A stretch of DNA of 64,000 nucleotides from Paenibacillus sp. CF384 (GTDB lineage Bacteria; Bacillota; Bacilli; Paenibacillales; Paenibacillaceae), in the NCBI RefSeq assembly GCF_900106745.1, contig NZ_FNNV01000010.1, forward strand, positions 186,001 to 250,000. The letters run 5' to 3'. Below, one piece after another: positions 9,924 through 18,404 of this stretch. How positions within the stretch are numbered: the stretch's first letter is position 1; each line of letters starts with the position of its first letter. Both the position numbers and the translations under genes were made by a program. The notes below the pieces were generated by a model. The model saw only the letters and a list, made by a program, of their open reading frames with translations. It made no database searches and was not told the origin of the DNA.

Positions 9924-10922
9924 TCACGGTATGACATTGCGTACCCGCTTCTCCGACACGACATCTGTCGCCTGCACAATAGGCAGTCCTTGCTCATCGA
10001 AGAAGTAGCTGCAATGGCCGCATGTGCAGCATAACCGTACCCGGTGCTCGAATATCGTTTCTAGCGTGCGCATCACGGGCAGCTCCGGCTGCCTCGTATG
10101 AATCACAATTTGCTGCGGCGATACCGTAATCAGCGTACTGACGATCATGTCTTCCATGTTCATTTCAGACTCCAGCATTTCCGCTACGATGCGGTCGGCC
10201 TGCACCGTTTCCAGCATTTGAAACTCTTGATCGTAAAGCACGAAGTCGCTGCCTCCCTTGTGCAATACATGCACAATCGGGAGCTTCACTTCCTGCATCC
10301 GGACAAAATATTTGAGCAGCGATATAAATTCCTGGTATTGCTTATCCATCACGTATTCATCTACTGCGTAGGCGACGACTTCCTTCAGTTCTTGCCAGTA
10401 AGCGGCAAGTCTAAACGTAACGAACCCGTCGAGATGCAACCGAGTGTTGCTGCTCAGAAACTGCTCGATCTCATCCGCCACTTTACCCATCCGGCGTTCT
10501 CTGTCCGATCGCAGCATAGCCGTATCGGTATCATCTTCCTGCACAGCCGGGACAGCGGCGCCGTAAAGAATATTTTGGCAGTAGCGCTCGAGCACTTCGA
10601 TCTCTTTGACCACGTCATAATGAAACTGCTTGCGTATGATCGCCTTCAGCAGCATCGGCTCCAGTTCGGACATAATGTAGCGTGCAAAAGCGGTCGCGGA
10701 TCTTCGGTACATTTGCGGGCCATCAGAAGCGAGCTTGAAATCCGCAAGGTCAACGAGGCATGAAATTTCCATGGTTTCGTACTCTGGCCTTGTGAAGCTC
10801 ACGAACGGAACAGCGGTATCCTTATCGCTATGTAAATCGACAAATTCCTCGCTCAAACAATGGTGCAGTCGATCAATCGCTTCATGGGAAGCCGAAAGCA
10901 AAGAAACAGTGAACAGTTCCAT
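9924..10922 (-). CDS. ytxC: Sporulation-associated protein YtxC
   Basis: 332 residues from the ATG after AGGAGTGAGCCT; a longer frame upstream is not supported. It starts MELFTVSLLSASHEAIDRLH, has a largely helical middle part, and ends with the family's VRLCCTCGHCSYF cysteine cluster, which could bind a metal. No signal peptide or membrane helix. YtxC is annotated as a putative sporulation protein; its biochemical function is unknown. Its place upstream of thrS is conserved with B. subtilis (dnaB-dnaI-ytxB-ytxC-thrS), but here dnaB and dnaI lie about 43 kb away. Confidence 0.85.
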   Translation of the reverse strand: MELFTVSLLSASHEAIDRLHHCLSEEFVDLHSDKDTAVPFVSFTRPEYETMEISCLVDLADFKLASDGPQMYRRSATAFARYIMSELEPMLLKAIIRKQFHYDVVKEIEVLERYCQNILYGAAVPAVQEDDTDTAMLRSDRERRMGKVADEIEQFLSSNTRLHLDGFVTFRLAAYWQELKEVVAYAVDEYVMDKQYQEFISLLKYFVRMQEVKLPIVHVLHKGGSDFVLYDQEFQMLETVQADRIVAEMLESEMNMEDMIVSTLITVSPQQIVIHTRQPELPVMRTLETIFEHRVRLCCTCGHCSYFFDEQGLPIVQATDVVSEKRVRNVIP

Positions 10923-11202
10923 AGGCTCACTCCTAAAAGTTTTTGCGAATAGCAGCCAGCTGGCAAGCGGGCTGGATATGGTGGCCGGACATTCGGCAAA
11001 TTGGGCGTTAAACGAACGCACGAGGGTGGACTCAGCAGGATCAATTGCATACGAAATCCAGAGGTCGAATCGGGCTTCCTTAACAGTATATGGTTCTGCA
11101 AAAGCATATATACGATGTAGGCATTGGCACAGCTAGTGAGGGATTGGAATGGAAGGGCAATCGTGGCAGTTGAGGCGGCAGTTCATGCCCCCTAAACGAA
11201 CA
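10923..11202. other. Intergenic stretch without recognisable gene
   Basis: About 280 bases between ytxC and the mqnC terminator. Short open frames on both strands have no ribosome site. A 12-base imperfect inverted repeat lies near 11089-11116 (GTATATGG ... GCATATATAC). No convincing promoter for ytxC could be read. Confidence 0.5.
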
Positions 11203-11244
11203 AAAGCTTCCCTTCAGGAAATACATTTCCTGAAGGGAAGCTTT
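11203..11244 (-). terminator. Terminator of mqnC
   Basis: Nearly perfect 19-bp stem around a four-base loop, 21 bases after the mqnC stop. Pyrimidine-rich tail is weak, but the helix is exceptionally long. Confidence 0.75.
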
Positions 11245-11264
11245 ATAGGTACAAAGAGGTCGAT

Positions 11265-12401
11265 TTAGTTTTGCATGATAAAGTCGTTCTGCGCCATTTC
11301 GGATTCGTTATACATCTTCAGAATCTCGTAGCGTGTGTTGCGCTGTGCCGGGATCTTACCTGTCTCACGAATCAAGCGAAGAATGGAATCAATGTTGACC
11401 TTATGCGTCGTTCCGGCAGCGGAAACCACGTTCTCTTCGATCATCGTGCTGCCGAAGTCATTACAGCCGTAGGAAAGGGAAAGCTTGCCCACTTCCGGCC
11501 CCATCGTCACCCACGAAGATTGGAAGTTATCGATATTGTCGAGCGTAATCCGGCTGATCGCTAATGTTTTCAAATACTCTTCAGGCGTCGCTTTCTCCCG
11601 CTTCATATTCGTGTTCTCCGGCTGGAATGTCCACGGAATGAACGCCAGGAATCCTTTGGAATTATAGCCGTTCGCGATACACTCATCCTGTGCGTCACGG
11701 ACGCGAAGCAAATGAAGCGCACGCTCTTCCATCTCTTCGCCGAAGCCGATAACCATCGTAGCAGTCGTATTCATACCGATGCGATGAGCGGTCTTCATAA
11801 CGTCCATCCAGTCCGTCCAGGAACCCTTCAACCGGCTGATCTTGCGTCTGGTCCGGTCATCAAGAATCTCGCCGCCGCCGCCCGGAAGGGAGTCCAGCCC
11901 TGCACGATTCAGCTCGCGCAGCACCTCTTCAAGCGATTGTCCGCCGGAAAGCAAGACCATCTTATGAATCTCCGCCGGGGAGAAGGAATGCATCGTAATG
12001 CCTGGGTAATGCTGTTTAATCTTACGCAATAAGTCCAAGTAATACGAGAACGGCAGCTCTGGATTCACGCCGCCTTGCATCAGAATCTCGGTTCCACCGA
12101 CATCCATCGTTTCTTTAATCTTCTGCAGGATAACTTCGTCCGGAAGCACGTAGCCTTCCTTCGAGCCGGGCGCCCGATAGAACGCGCAGAATCGGCAGTA
12201 CACATCGCATACATTCGTATAGTTAATGTTCCGTCCGACAACAAAGGTCGTTACCGGATCAGGGTGATGCCGCAGCATAATCTGATTGGCCACATGGCCC
12301 ATTTTCTCAATTTCATCGGATTCAAAAAGCGTTACGCACTCCTCAAGTCCAATTCGTTCTCCTTGCAGTGCTTTATCTAGAATGCGATCTACCTGTTGCA
12401 C
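11265..12401 (-). CDS. mqnC: Cyclic dehypoxanthinyl futalosine synthase MqnC
   Basis: 378 residues, starting at a GTG 8 bases after AAGGAGG; upstream in-frame ATGs have no ribosome site. Radical SAM enzyme: the cluster-binding CDVYCRFCAF (CxxxCxxC) sits near residue 60, followed by GGTEILMQGGVNPELPF, SFSPAEIH, and the SLPGGGGEILDDRTR segment typical of MqnC and the related MqnE/CofH enzymes. It cyclises dehypoxanthine futalosine in the futalosine route to menaquinone. No other mqn gene is nearby. A terminator separates it from metC, so it is probably transcribed independently. Confidence 0.9.
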   Translation of the reverse strand: MQQVDRILDKALQGERIGLEECVTLFESDEIEKMGHVANQIMLRHHPDPVTTFVVGRNINYTNVCDVYCRFCAFYRAPGSKEGYVLPDEVILQKIKETMDVGGTEILMQGGVNPELPFSYYLDLLRKIKQHYPGITMHSFSPAEIHKMVLLSGGQSLEEVLRELNRAGLDSLPGGGGEILDDRTRRKISRLKGSWTDWMDVMKTAHRIGMNTTATMVIGFGEEMEERALHLLRVRDAQDECIANGYNSKGFLAFIPWTFQPENTNMKREKATPEEYLKTLAISRITLDNIDNFQSSWVTMGPEVGKLSLSYGCNDFGSTMIEENVVSAAGTTHKVNIDSILRLIRETGKIPAQRNTRYEILKMYNESEMAQNDFIMQN

Positions 12402-12512
12402 GCCAGAGACCTCCTTCTCTATCAACATATCCGTTACTTGCTTGCTTTCAATTAATACTACCACAAACGCCAACCAGCGTCATGCACCGACATCAGCCGA
12501 AAAAGCCAGCCA

Positions 12513-12553
12513 AAACGGCGAAAAACGCGGCTAGTCCGCCGGGACTGCCGCGT
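12513..12553 (-). terminator. Terminator of the metA-metI-metC operon
   Basis: On the minus strand ACGCGGC pairs with GCCGCGT, extended by AGTCC/GGACT around a CGGC loop, then TTTTCGCCGTTTT. Eleven bases past the metC stop. Confidence 0.8.
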
Positions 12554-12563
12554 ATCGCTTTAT

Positions 12564-13742
12564 TTAGCCTTTAAGCGCTTGATCCAGATCGGCAATCAGG
12601 TCATCAATATCCTCTAGACCGACCGAGTAACGAAGCAAGCCATCCGTAATTCCGCGTTCATGACGAACCTCGCGCGGCATCGCCGCATGGGACATCATAG
12701 CCGGATAAGACAAAATACTTTCAACAGCGCCAAGACTTACCGCTACAAGCGGAAGCTTCACACGGCTGAGAACCGCTTTGGCACGCTCGCCGTCGCCTAC
12801 ATCGAAGGACACGACTGCGCCGTAACCCTTCGACTGTTTCTCATGAATTTCACGGCGCGGATGATTCGCAAGACCAGGATAGTACACCCGTGTAACTTCC
12901 GAATTGCTGCTCAGCCATTCTGCCAGCTTGCGAGCGCCGCGTTCGCTACGCTCCATGCGCGCTTGCAGCGTCTTCATGCCGCGGATCAGCAGCCATGATT
13001 CTTGTGCACCTAGAACAGTCCCAAGACCATTCTGCAGCTGCTTCAGCCTGCGGCCGAGGCTATCGGTTGCCACAACGGCAAGGCCTGCAAGCACGTCACT
13101 GTGGCCGCCAAGAAACTTCGTAGCGCTGTGCAGCACGATATCAACCCCAAGCTCGATCGGGCGCTGGTGGTACGGCGTCATAAATGTATTGTCCAGCAGC
13201 GTAATCAGCTCATGCTCCTTCGCCCATGTCGCGATCTCGCCGATATCGGTGATTTTCAGCGTTGGGTTGGAAGGCGTCTCCATGAAGACCGCCTTCGTAT
13301 TCGGTTGAAGCGCCGCTTTCACAGCCTCGAAGTTCGTCATGTCCACGAAAGTGGACTCAATGCCAAGACGGTTCAGCACCGTGGTCAGCAGGCGGTAGGT
13401 ACCGCCATAAACGTCCTCGGTTACGATAATGTGATCGCCTGTCGAGAACAGCAGGAACGCGGTCGAGATGGCTGCCATGCCGGATGCAAACGCAAACCCG
13501 CGAACGCCGCCTTCAAGCAGTGTAATGTAGTCTTCCAAAGCCTGACGCGTCGGATTGCCGGAACGGCTGTAATCGTACGTTGGCGGATTGAAGATATCAT
13601 GATGATGGAAGGTAGAAGCTTGATAGATCGGTACGCTTGATGCGCCGGTATGTTCGTCGATCTCAGCCCCGAAATGAATCAATTTCGTAGCAAACTGCTT
13701 CTCGTTGTTGTTCTTGCCCTTGTCCGGATTCTGCTCTGCCAT
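12564..13742 (-). CDS. metC: Cystathionine beta-lyase (MetC-type, PLP-dependent)
   Basis: 392 residues of the Cys/Met metabolism PLP family. Marks: YSRSGNPTRQALE, the cofactor-stacking EDVYGGTYRLL, NPTLKITDI, the catalytic lysine in HSATKFLGGHSDVLAG (about residue 210), and the VSLGAVESILSYPAMMSHA C-terminal segment. It should cleave cystathionine to homocysteine, pyruvate and ammonia. Last gene of the metA-metI-metC operon, 6 bases after metI; its ribosome site lies inside the end of metI. Sequence alone does not exclude gamma-lyase activity, but the operon favours the methionine pathway. Confidence 0.85.
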   Translation of the reverse strand: MAEQNPDKGKNNNEKQFATKLIHFGAEIDEHTGASSVPIYQASTFHHHDIFNPPTYDYSRSGNPTRQALEDYITLLEGGVRGFAFASGMAAISTAFLLFSTGDHIIVTEDVYGGTYRLLTTVLNRLGIESTFVDMTNFEAVKAALQPNTKAVFMETPSNPTLKITDIGEIATWAKEHELITLLDNTFMTPYHQRPIELGVDIVLHSATKFLGGHSDVLAGLAVVATDSLGRRLKQLQNGLGTVLGAQESWLLIRGMKTLQARMERSERGARKLAEWLSSNSEVTRVYYPGLANHPRREIHEKQSKGYGAVVSFDVGDGERAKAVLSRVKLPLVAVSLGAVESILSYPAMMSHAAMPREVRHERGITDGLLRYSVGLEDIDDLIADLDQALKG

Positions 13743-13748
13743 GATGGT

Positions 13749-14909
13749 TTATGCCTCCCCAAGCTCACGTTTTGCTGCTTCAAAGGCTTGCGCCAAATCC
13801 GCGATCAAATCATTCTCATGCTCAATGCCGACTGAGAAACGAAGCAGGCGGTCATCGACACCGATCTGCTGACGAATTTCCAGTGGAATATCCGCATGCG
13901 TTTGAACGGCCGGATACGTCATCAACGATTCCACGCCGCCGAGGCTCTCTGCGAAAGCAATCAGCTTAATATGTCGAAGGATCGGCTCTACATATGCGGC
14001 ATTCTTCAAGCGGAACGAGAAAATGCCGGTGTTGCCGGAGGACTGACGGTTCTGCACCTCATGTCCCGGATGATGTGGAAGTGCCGGATAGTATACATCC
14101 TCGATCGCTTCATGAGTCAGCAGCCAGTTCGCGATCGCTGTCGCATTCGCTTGATGGCGTTCCATGCGGAGCGCGAGCGTCTTCATGCCGCGCATCAGAA
14201 GCCATGAATCCTGCGGTCCAAGCACAGCGCCAAGCGAGTTATGCAGGAAACCTATTTCAGCGGACAGTTCCTTGCCCTTCGTGACGATAAGGCCTGCCAG
14301 CACGTCATTGTGTCCGCCAAGGTACTTCGTCGCACTGTGCACGATGATATCGGCACCCAGCTCGATCGGACGTTGGAAGAACGGAGTGAGCAGCGTATTA
14401 TCGACAATGGACAGCAAGCCTTTGGACTTCGCCCATGAACAAACCCGTTCCACATCCGTAATCATCATCAGCGGATTCGTCGGCGTCTCGATCAAGATTG
14501 CTTTCGTAGCTGGCGTTACCAGCTGGTTCATCGCATCGATATCATTCGTATCCACGTATGAAGCCGACACGCCGAAGCGAGTCATGATCTTCTCCAGCAA
14601 GCGGTATGTACCGCCGTATAGATCCAAGGAAACGAGCAAATGATCGCCTTGGCCAAACAGCGCGAAGACCGTCGTCAGCGCAGCCATGCCGCTGCTGCAA
14701 GCAAATCCCGCATCACCGGACTCAAGCTCAGCGGCCGCTTCTTCCAGCACGCTGCGAGTCGGACTCTTCGTGCGGGCATAGTCAAAGCCAGTGCTTTCGC
14801 CAAGCTTCGGGTGGCGGAAAGCTGTTGCTTGGTAGACCGGGAAGCTGACAGCTCCGGTAACAGGCTCTTTAATGGATCCAATTTGCGCTAAACGACTTTC
14901 TATTTTCAT
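13749..14909 (-). CDS. metI: Cystathionine gamma-synthase / O-acylhomoserine thiolyase (MetI-type)
   Basis: 386 residues of the same PLP family as its neighbour. It shows YARTKSPTRSVLEE, SLDLYGGTYRLLE, the PLP lysine in HSATKYLGGHNDVLAG, and FAESLGGVESLMTYPAVQTHAD near the end. In B. subtilis MetI joins O-acetylhomoserine with cysteine (or sulfide) and is encoded next to MetC. Here metA, which makes the activated homoserine, is just upstream (39 bases), giving a full route to homocysteine. Start ATG follows GGGAGTTCCTTTAG. Regulated by the SAM-I riboswitch in front of metA. Confidence 0.86.
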   Translation of the reverse strand: MKIESRLAQIGSIKEPVTGAVSFPVYQATAFRHPKLGESTGFDYARTKSPTRSVLEEAAAELESGDAGFACSSGMAALTTVFALFGQGDHLLVSLDLYGGTYRLLEKIMTRFGVSASYVDTNDIDAMNQLVTPATKAILIETPTNPLMMITDVERVCSWAKSKGLLSIVDNTLLTPFFQRPIELGADIIVHSATKYLGGHNDVLAGLIVTKGKELSAEIGFLHNSLGAVLGPQDSWLLMRGMKTLALRMERHQANATAIANWLLTHEAIEDVYYPALPHHPGHEVQNRQSSGNTGIFSFRLKNAAYVEPILRHIKLIAFAESLGGVESLMTYPAVQTHADIPLEIRQQIGVDDRLLRFSVGIEHENDLIADLAQAFEAAKRELGEA

Positions 14910-14948
14910 CTAAAGGAACTCCCTCTCATCGATTAATGAACTTCTTAT

Positions 14949-15866
14949 TTAAATGCCTGCACCTAGATCATAAGGAGTTTGCTGATACACGTAGTAATTC
15001 AGCCAGTTCGAGAACAACAGATTGGCATGCGCTCTCCAGCTCGACAGCGGAAGCTTCGAAGGATCGTTGTTGGGATAGTAATTCTTCGGCAAAGCAATAT
15101 CCATTCCTTTGGCCACATCGCGATCGTATTCCGCTTTGAGCGACAGCGGATCATATTCCGAATGGCCCGTTACGAATACTTGCCTGCCATCCTTGGAAGC
15201 GACCAGATACACGCCGGCTTCCGGCGATTCAGACAGGATATCCAGATCCGATACATGGTCGATATCATCGCGGCGCACTTCCGTATGACGGGATTGCGGA
15301 ACCAGGAACAGTTCGTCAAAGCCGCGTACAAGAGGAACATTGCGCTTCTCCACCGTATGCGGGAAAACGCCGAACACTTTGTCCGTCAGTTCGTATTTGG
15401 GAATGCCGTAGTGGTGATATAGCCCCGCTTGTGCGCCCCAACAGATGTGAAAAGTGGACGTTACTCGGCGAGCCGACCAATCCATAATATCCTTCAGCTC
15501 TTCCCAATAGTTGACCTCTTCGAACGGAAGCGTCTCTACTGGCGCGCCGGTAATAACCAAGCCATCATAATACTCATGCTTAATATCTTCGAACGTTTTG
15601 TAAAACGACTCCAAATGCTCGGAAGACGTATTCTTCGACGTATGGGTCCTCGGATGAAGCAGCACGACTTCCACCTGCAGCGGCGTGTTCCCTATTAAGC
15701 GAAGCAGCTGTGTTTCGGTCGTTTCTTTAGTTGGCATTAGGTTGAGAATCGCGATCCGCAGCGGGCGGATATCTTGATGGTAGGCTACGCTCTCATCCAT
15801 TAGAAAGATATTCTCATCTGTCAGAACATCTTTCGCAGGCAATTGGTCTGGTACTTTAATCGGCAT
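14949..15866 (-). CDS. metA: Homoserine O-acyltransferase MetA
   Basis: 305 residues from the ATG after AAGGAGAGATTATC. MetA/HTS family: [15 protein letters not shown] at the start, [21 protein letters not shown], the nucleophile Cys in [16 protein letters not shown] (about residue 142), the [10 protein letters not shown] His/Glu segment and the final [17 protein letters not shown]. It transfers an acyl group from CoA to homoserine; Bacillus-type MetA enzymes usually use acetyl-CoA. First gene of the operon and the direct target of the upstream riboswitch. Confidence 0.95.
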   Translation of the reverse strand: MPIKVPDQLPAKDVLTDENIFLMDESVAYHQDIRPLRIAILNLMPTKETTETQLLRLIGNTPLQVEVVLLHPRTHTSKNTSSEHLESFYKTFEDIKHEYYDGLVITGAPVETLPFEEVNYWEELKDIMDWSARRVTSTFHICWGAQAGLYHHYGIPKYELTDKVFGVFPHTVEKRNVPLVRGFDELFLVPQSRHTEVRRDDIDHVSDLDILSESPEAGVYLVASKDGRQVFVTGHSEYDPLSLKAEYDRDVAKGMDIALPKNYYPNNDPSKLPLSSWRAHANLLFSNWLNYYVYQQTPYDLGAGI

Positions 15867-15910
15867 GATAATCTCTCCTTGTCTGCTTGGATTGTCACGG
15901 AGGAGGAGCG

Positions 15911-15943
15911 CAATGAAAACAGCCCCTCTCATCAGAGAGGGGC
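15911..15943 (-). terminator. Riboswitch expression-platform terminator
   Basis: Perfect 9-bp stem (GCCCCTCTC/GAGAGGGGC, loop TGAT) followed by TGTTTTCATT on the minus strand, between the SAM-I aptamer and metA. SAM binding should favour this helix and stop transcription. Confidence 0.85.
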
Positions 15944-15961
15944 ACAAATGTATCGTTCATG

Positions 15962-16075
15962 CGCCTCTCATCTCTCAGAAACATACGTTTCCGCAAGAAT
16001 TAGCACCGTACGTTTACACGCCGGTTGCCGGGCTTCATCGGGCTAGTCCCTCCGCCTGCTCTTGATAAGAAAGCT
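15962..16075 (-). promoter_or_regulatory. SAM-I riboswitch (S-box) of metA-metI-metC
   Basis: The minus strand reads CTTATCAAGAGC, then GGCGGAGGGACTAGCC, CGATGAAGCCCGGCAACC and, further on, GGTGCTAATTC, the conserved core of S-box aptamers with the kink-turn and the GCAACC of P3. A closing GATGAGAG pairs with the 5' TTCTTATC to form P1. Confidence 0.96.
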
Positions 16076-16109
16076 TGCTTATTTAATTTAAAGAAATACC
16101 TTAGTTCCT

Positions 16110-16138
16110 ACTTTAAATCATTCCTTTATTCTCGTCAA
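16110..16138 (-). promoter_or_regulatory. Promoter of the metA operon
   Basis: TTGACG (16133-16138) and TAAAGT (16110-16115) with a 17-base spacer on the minus strand; the predicted start is about 30 bases before the S-box aptamer. Confidence 0.65.
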
Positions 16139-16315
16139 GGAGCCCCCCAGCACCATCGTCAAAAAACGCGTAACCATGGGCTTTTCCCCGCATATGCTGT
16201 TACAGAACCATGTACGCTACTTTCTTCTTGAATGGAAAGACATTGTCGGAGTATACTAGACAAGAATTACGCTTTAAGTAGTGAATAATTGACCACAAAA
16301 GGGGTGTTTACGACT

Positions 16316-16429
16316 ATGGAAGGCGACCCGAGGCCTGCGGGCAACCGCATTGATAACCGGTTTATACGGAAGATAACAGGAAGGCTCACGTCATCCAACC
16401 ATAATCGCAAACGCGCCGCTTCCAGATAG
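16316..16429 (+). CDS. Possible 37-residue upstream peptide before corA
   Basis: Small frame MEGDPRPAGNRIDN... ending KRAASR, with AAAGGGGTG ten bases before its ATG. The product is very basic (Arg/Lys-rich) and hydrophilic and resembles nothing I know. It ends 121 bases before corA on the same strand. It may be a leader peptide or regulatory frame; coding potential is supported only by the ribosome site and the uninterrupted frame. Confidence 0.35.
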   Translation: MEGDPRPAGNRIDNRFIRKITGRLTSSNHNRKRAASR

Positions 16430-16550
16430 ATGGATTAGAGCAAGCAGTACGGCACGCGCGCAATATGGCTTGATTGATGTTGTCCGATTCTGTTCTCCTC
16501 CTCCTAACCGGCATCCGGGAATTACTGCAACAACGAGAGGAGGAACGCGG

Positions 16551-17486
16551 ATGAAAATCCGTCACGTGAATCAAGGTGTTTTCACACCGGTTGATGACGT
16601 TCAAGCAGCCGTCGTGCCGCCTGCCGAAGGCTTCTACTGGATTGATGCCGATGTAGATGACCTCGCCGTGCTCCAGCCGATATTCGCGCTGCACGAGCTG
16701 GCCGTGGAAGACTGTCTGAGTGAAGAAGAGCAAAGGCCTAAGATAGAAATTCATGAAGGCCATTATTTTATTGTTATTAACAGCATCCGATTTGATGATG
16801 AAGAAATTTTCCTACGTGCCTTGAACATTTTTCTGGGCCGCCATTATATTATTACCGTTACGAAACAGAAAATTAACGAGCTTCGCGCGTTGAAGCCGAT
16901 CCTGCTCGAAGAGCAAGTCAGCAGACCCGACCGCTTCCTCTATCATTTGGTCGATATCGTCGTTGATAATTACTTCCTCGTCGGCGATCGGATCGAAGCG
17001 CGGATCGAGAGCTTGGAAGAGGATATTCTCGTCCACACCAAGAAATCGCATCTCAATGAAATCATCGGACTACGAAGCGAGATTCTCTGGCTTAAGAAAG
17101 TACTTGGACCGCAGAAGGAACTAATCGCAACGCTTAATAAGAAAGACCTGAAGCTGATTGACGATCAATTGCAGAAGTACTTCAGCGATATCTATGAGAA
17201 TGCCGTTAAGATCGCCGAGACTTTCGAGACCTACCGCGATCTGATGGGCAACTTACGAGAGGCTTACCAGTCTTCGCTTGCGAACCGCGCCAATGAAATC
17301 ATGCGTGTCTTTACCGCACTGACCACGATCTTCATGCCACTCACCTTCATTACCGGAATATACGGAATGAATTTCGACTTTATACCCGGGCTTCACCTGC
17401 ACGGCGGCTCCTACTTGCTGCTCACGTTTATGCTCATGCTCGGTTTCGGAATGTTCTTCATTTTCCGCAAGAAAGAATGGCTATGA
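16551..17486 (+). CDS. corA: CorA-family magnesium/divalent cation channel
   Basis: 311 residues, starting at the ATG after GAGAGGAGGAACGCGG. A large N-terminal cytoplasmic domain of about 240 residues (including a long charged helix region, IESLEEDILVHTKKSHLNEI), then two transmembrane helices at the C-terminus. The first ends with the signature YGMNFD (GMN motif, about residue 277), the selectivity filter of CorA pentamers; a short acidic-poor loop and the second helix (YLLLTFMLMLGFGMFFIF) follow, then the basic tail RKKEW. Imports Mg2+ (sometimes Co2+/Ni2+). Monocistronic; no M-box aptamer is recognisable upstream. Confidence 0.95.
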   Translation: MKIRHVNQGVFTPVDDVQAAVVPPAEGFYWIDADVDDLAVLQPIFALHELAVEDCLSEEEQRPKIEIHEGHYFIVINSIRFDDEEIFLRALNIFLGRHYIITVTKQKINELRALKPILLEEQVSRPDRFLYHLVDIVVDNYFLVGDRIEARIESLEEDILVHTKKSHLNEIIGLRSEILWLKKVLGPQKELIATLNKKDLKLIDDQLQKYFSDIYENAVKIAETFETYRDLMGNLREAYQSSLANRANEIMRVFTALTTIFMPLTFITGIYGMNFDFIPGLHLHGGSYLLLTFMLMLGFGMFFIFRKKEWL

Positions 17487-17499
17487 TTCGCTAATGAAT

Positions 17500-17538
17500 A
17501 AAGCTCTCCCGGGACGCTCGCGGCCTCTGGAGAGCTTT
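17500..17538 (+). terminator. Terminator of corA (also faces the convergent gene)
   Basis: AAAGCTCTCC pairs with GGAGAGCTTT, a 10-bp stem followed by ATTTGTGTTT; symmetric enough to serve the convergent DUF457 gene. Confidence 0.8.
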
Positions 17539-17546
17539 ATTTGTGT

Positions 17547-18194
17547 TTAACCGAATGGCATCTTAAAGGTCTTCTTAGTCAGTGGATACAGCCACTTAAC
17601 TCCGCTTGGCGTCAATGTATCCGCAATAAGATGGGATAGATAACCGCTTATTGCGGTATAGGCGATCCCTTCGATCTCAAGCTGCTGTTCCAGCCCCCAA
17701 CCGATTGCTCCCCATGCCACGACCGCCCAAACGGTATGCGTTAACCCTCGGTGGTTTAGCCATGGCACCCATGCAACATACACACCAAGTCCCATTAGCC
17801 AATGATGGCCGATCGCATAACCGGCATACAGCAGTCCTAAGCCGATTATACTCACAAGCGCATCCCGAATCATACCGTTGCGAGAGATGAGACCGAGAAG
17901 AAACTCGGCTGCCGCGGCAATCGTGAGATAGGGATAAAATTCATCTTCAAACCAATATAAATACCCCGCTGCTGCTCCTGCAGCGACTCCGCCCCACAGC
18001 ATGAGTGCGCGGATTATCCTGGCCGGCTTGCTAAGCTTGCTGCTCAGCATGTTCGTACCGTCCAGATCCGCGCTCAAGGCGGAAAATGCCGCAACGATAA
18101 TAAATGCCGCTGCATTGGTCAGCGTAATGGGATGCGTCGCAGCAGCAACCACCCCGATCGCGACGCCAATCGCCAAGTGTGTCGTCCCTTTCAT
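17547..18194 (-). CDS. YdjM/DUF457-family membrane-bound metal-dependent hydrolase
   Basis: 215 residues from the ATG after AAGGAGGAGGCAGAT. Polytopic, with about five to six hydrophobic helices. Conserved polar sites typical of the family: THLAIG at the start, SALSADLDG (about residue 42), LNHRGLTHT (about 150) and YLSHLIADTLTPSGVKWLYP (about 185). These His/Asp residues are thought to bind metal; the family (YdjM, YvsG, 'LexA-binding inner membrane-associated hydrolase') has no firmly known substrate. Single gene between corA and a UMF1 transporter. Confidence 0.8.
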   Translation of the reverse strand: MKGTTHLAIGVAIGVVAAATHPITLTNAAAFIIVAAFSALSADLDGTNMLSSKLSKPARIIRALMLWGGVAAGAAAGYLYWFEDEFYPYLTIAAAAEFLLGLISRNGMIRDALVSIIGLGLLYAGYAIGHHWLMGLGVYVAWVPWLNHRGLTHTVWAVVAWGAIGWGLEQQLEIEGIAYTAISGYLSHLIADTLTPSGVKWLYPLTKKTFKMPFG

Positions 18195-18305
18195 ATCTGC
18201 CTCCTCCTTCTGACTGACTATGCTGAAGCATTCATCGAACGTCAGTTCGCTTTTCGAATGATTATACCTTCTTTTCCATTCTCGTTCAATAGGAATTCCG
18301 ACATA

Positions 18306-18343
18306 TAAAAAGGCATCGCTTGAAGTAAGTTTCAAGTGATGCC
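18306..18343 (-). terminator. Terminator of the UMF1 transporter gene
   Basis: 13-bp near-perfect stem (GGCATCACTTGAA/TTCAAGCGATGCC) followed by TTTTTATATG on the minus strand. Confidence 0.82.
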
Positions 18344-18404
18344 CGGTATGATAGCTGTGATGAATCGGCAAGTTTACGACCAAGCAGCTGCTAGTGACAA
18401 CTAG

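Noticed and set aside
10098-10763. 221-residue plus-strand frame opposite ytxC
   Set aside because: Antisense shadow, His/Arg-rich composition typical of reverse-frame translation.
13101-13640. 179-residue plus-strand frame opposite metC
   Set aside because: Antisense shadow of a clearly coding gene, no ribosome site.
16270-16550. M-box (Mg2+) riboswitch before corA
   Set aside because: None of the conserved M-box segments could be found; only a possible short upstream frame.
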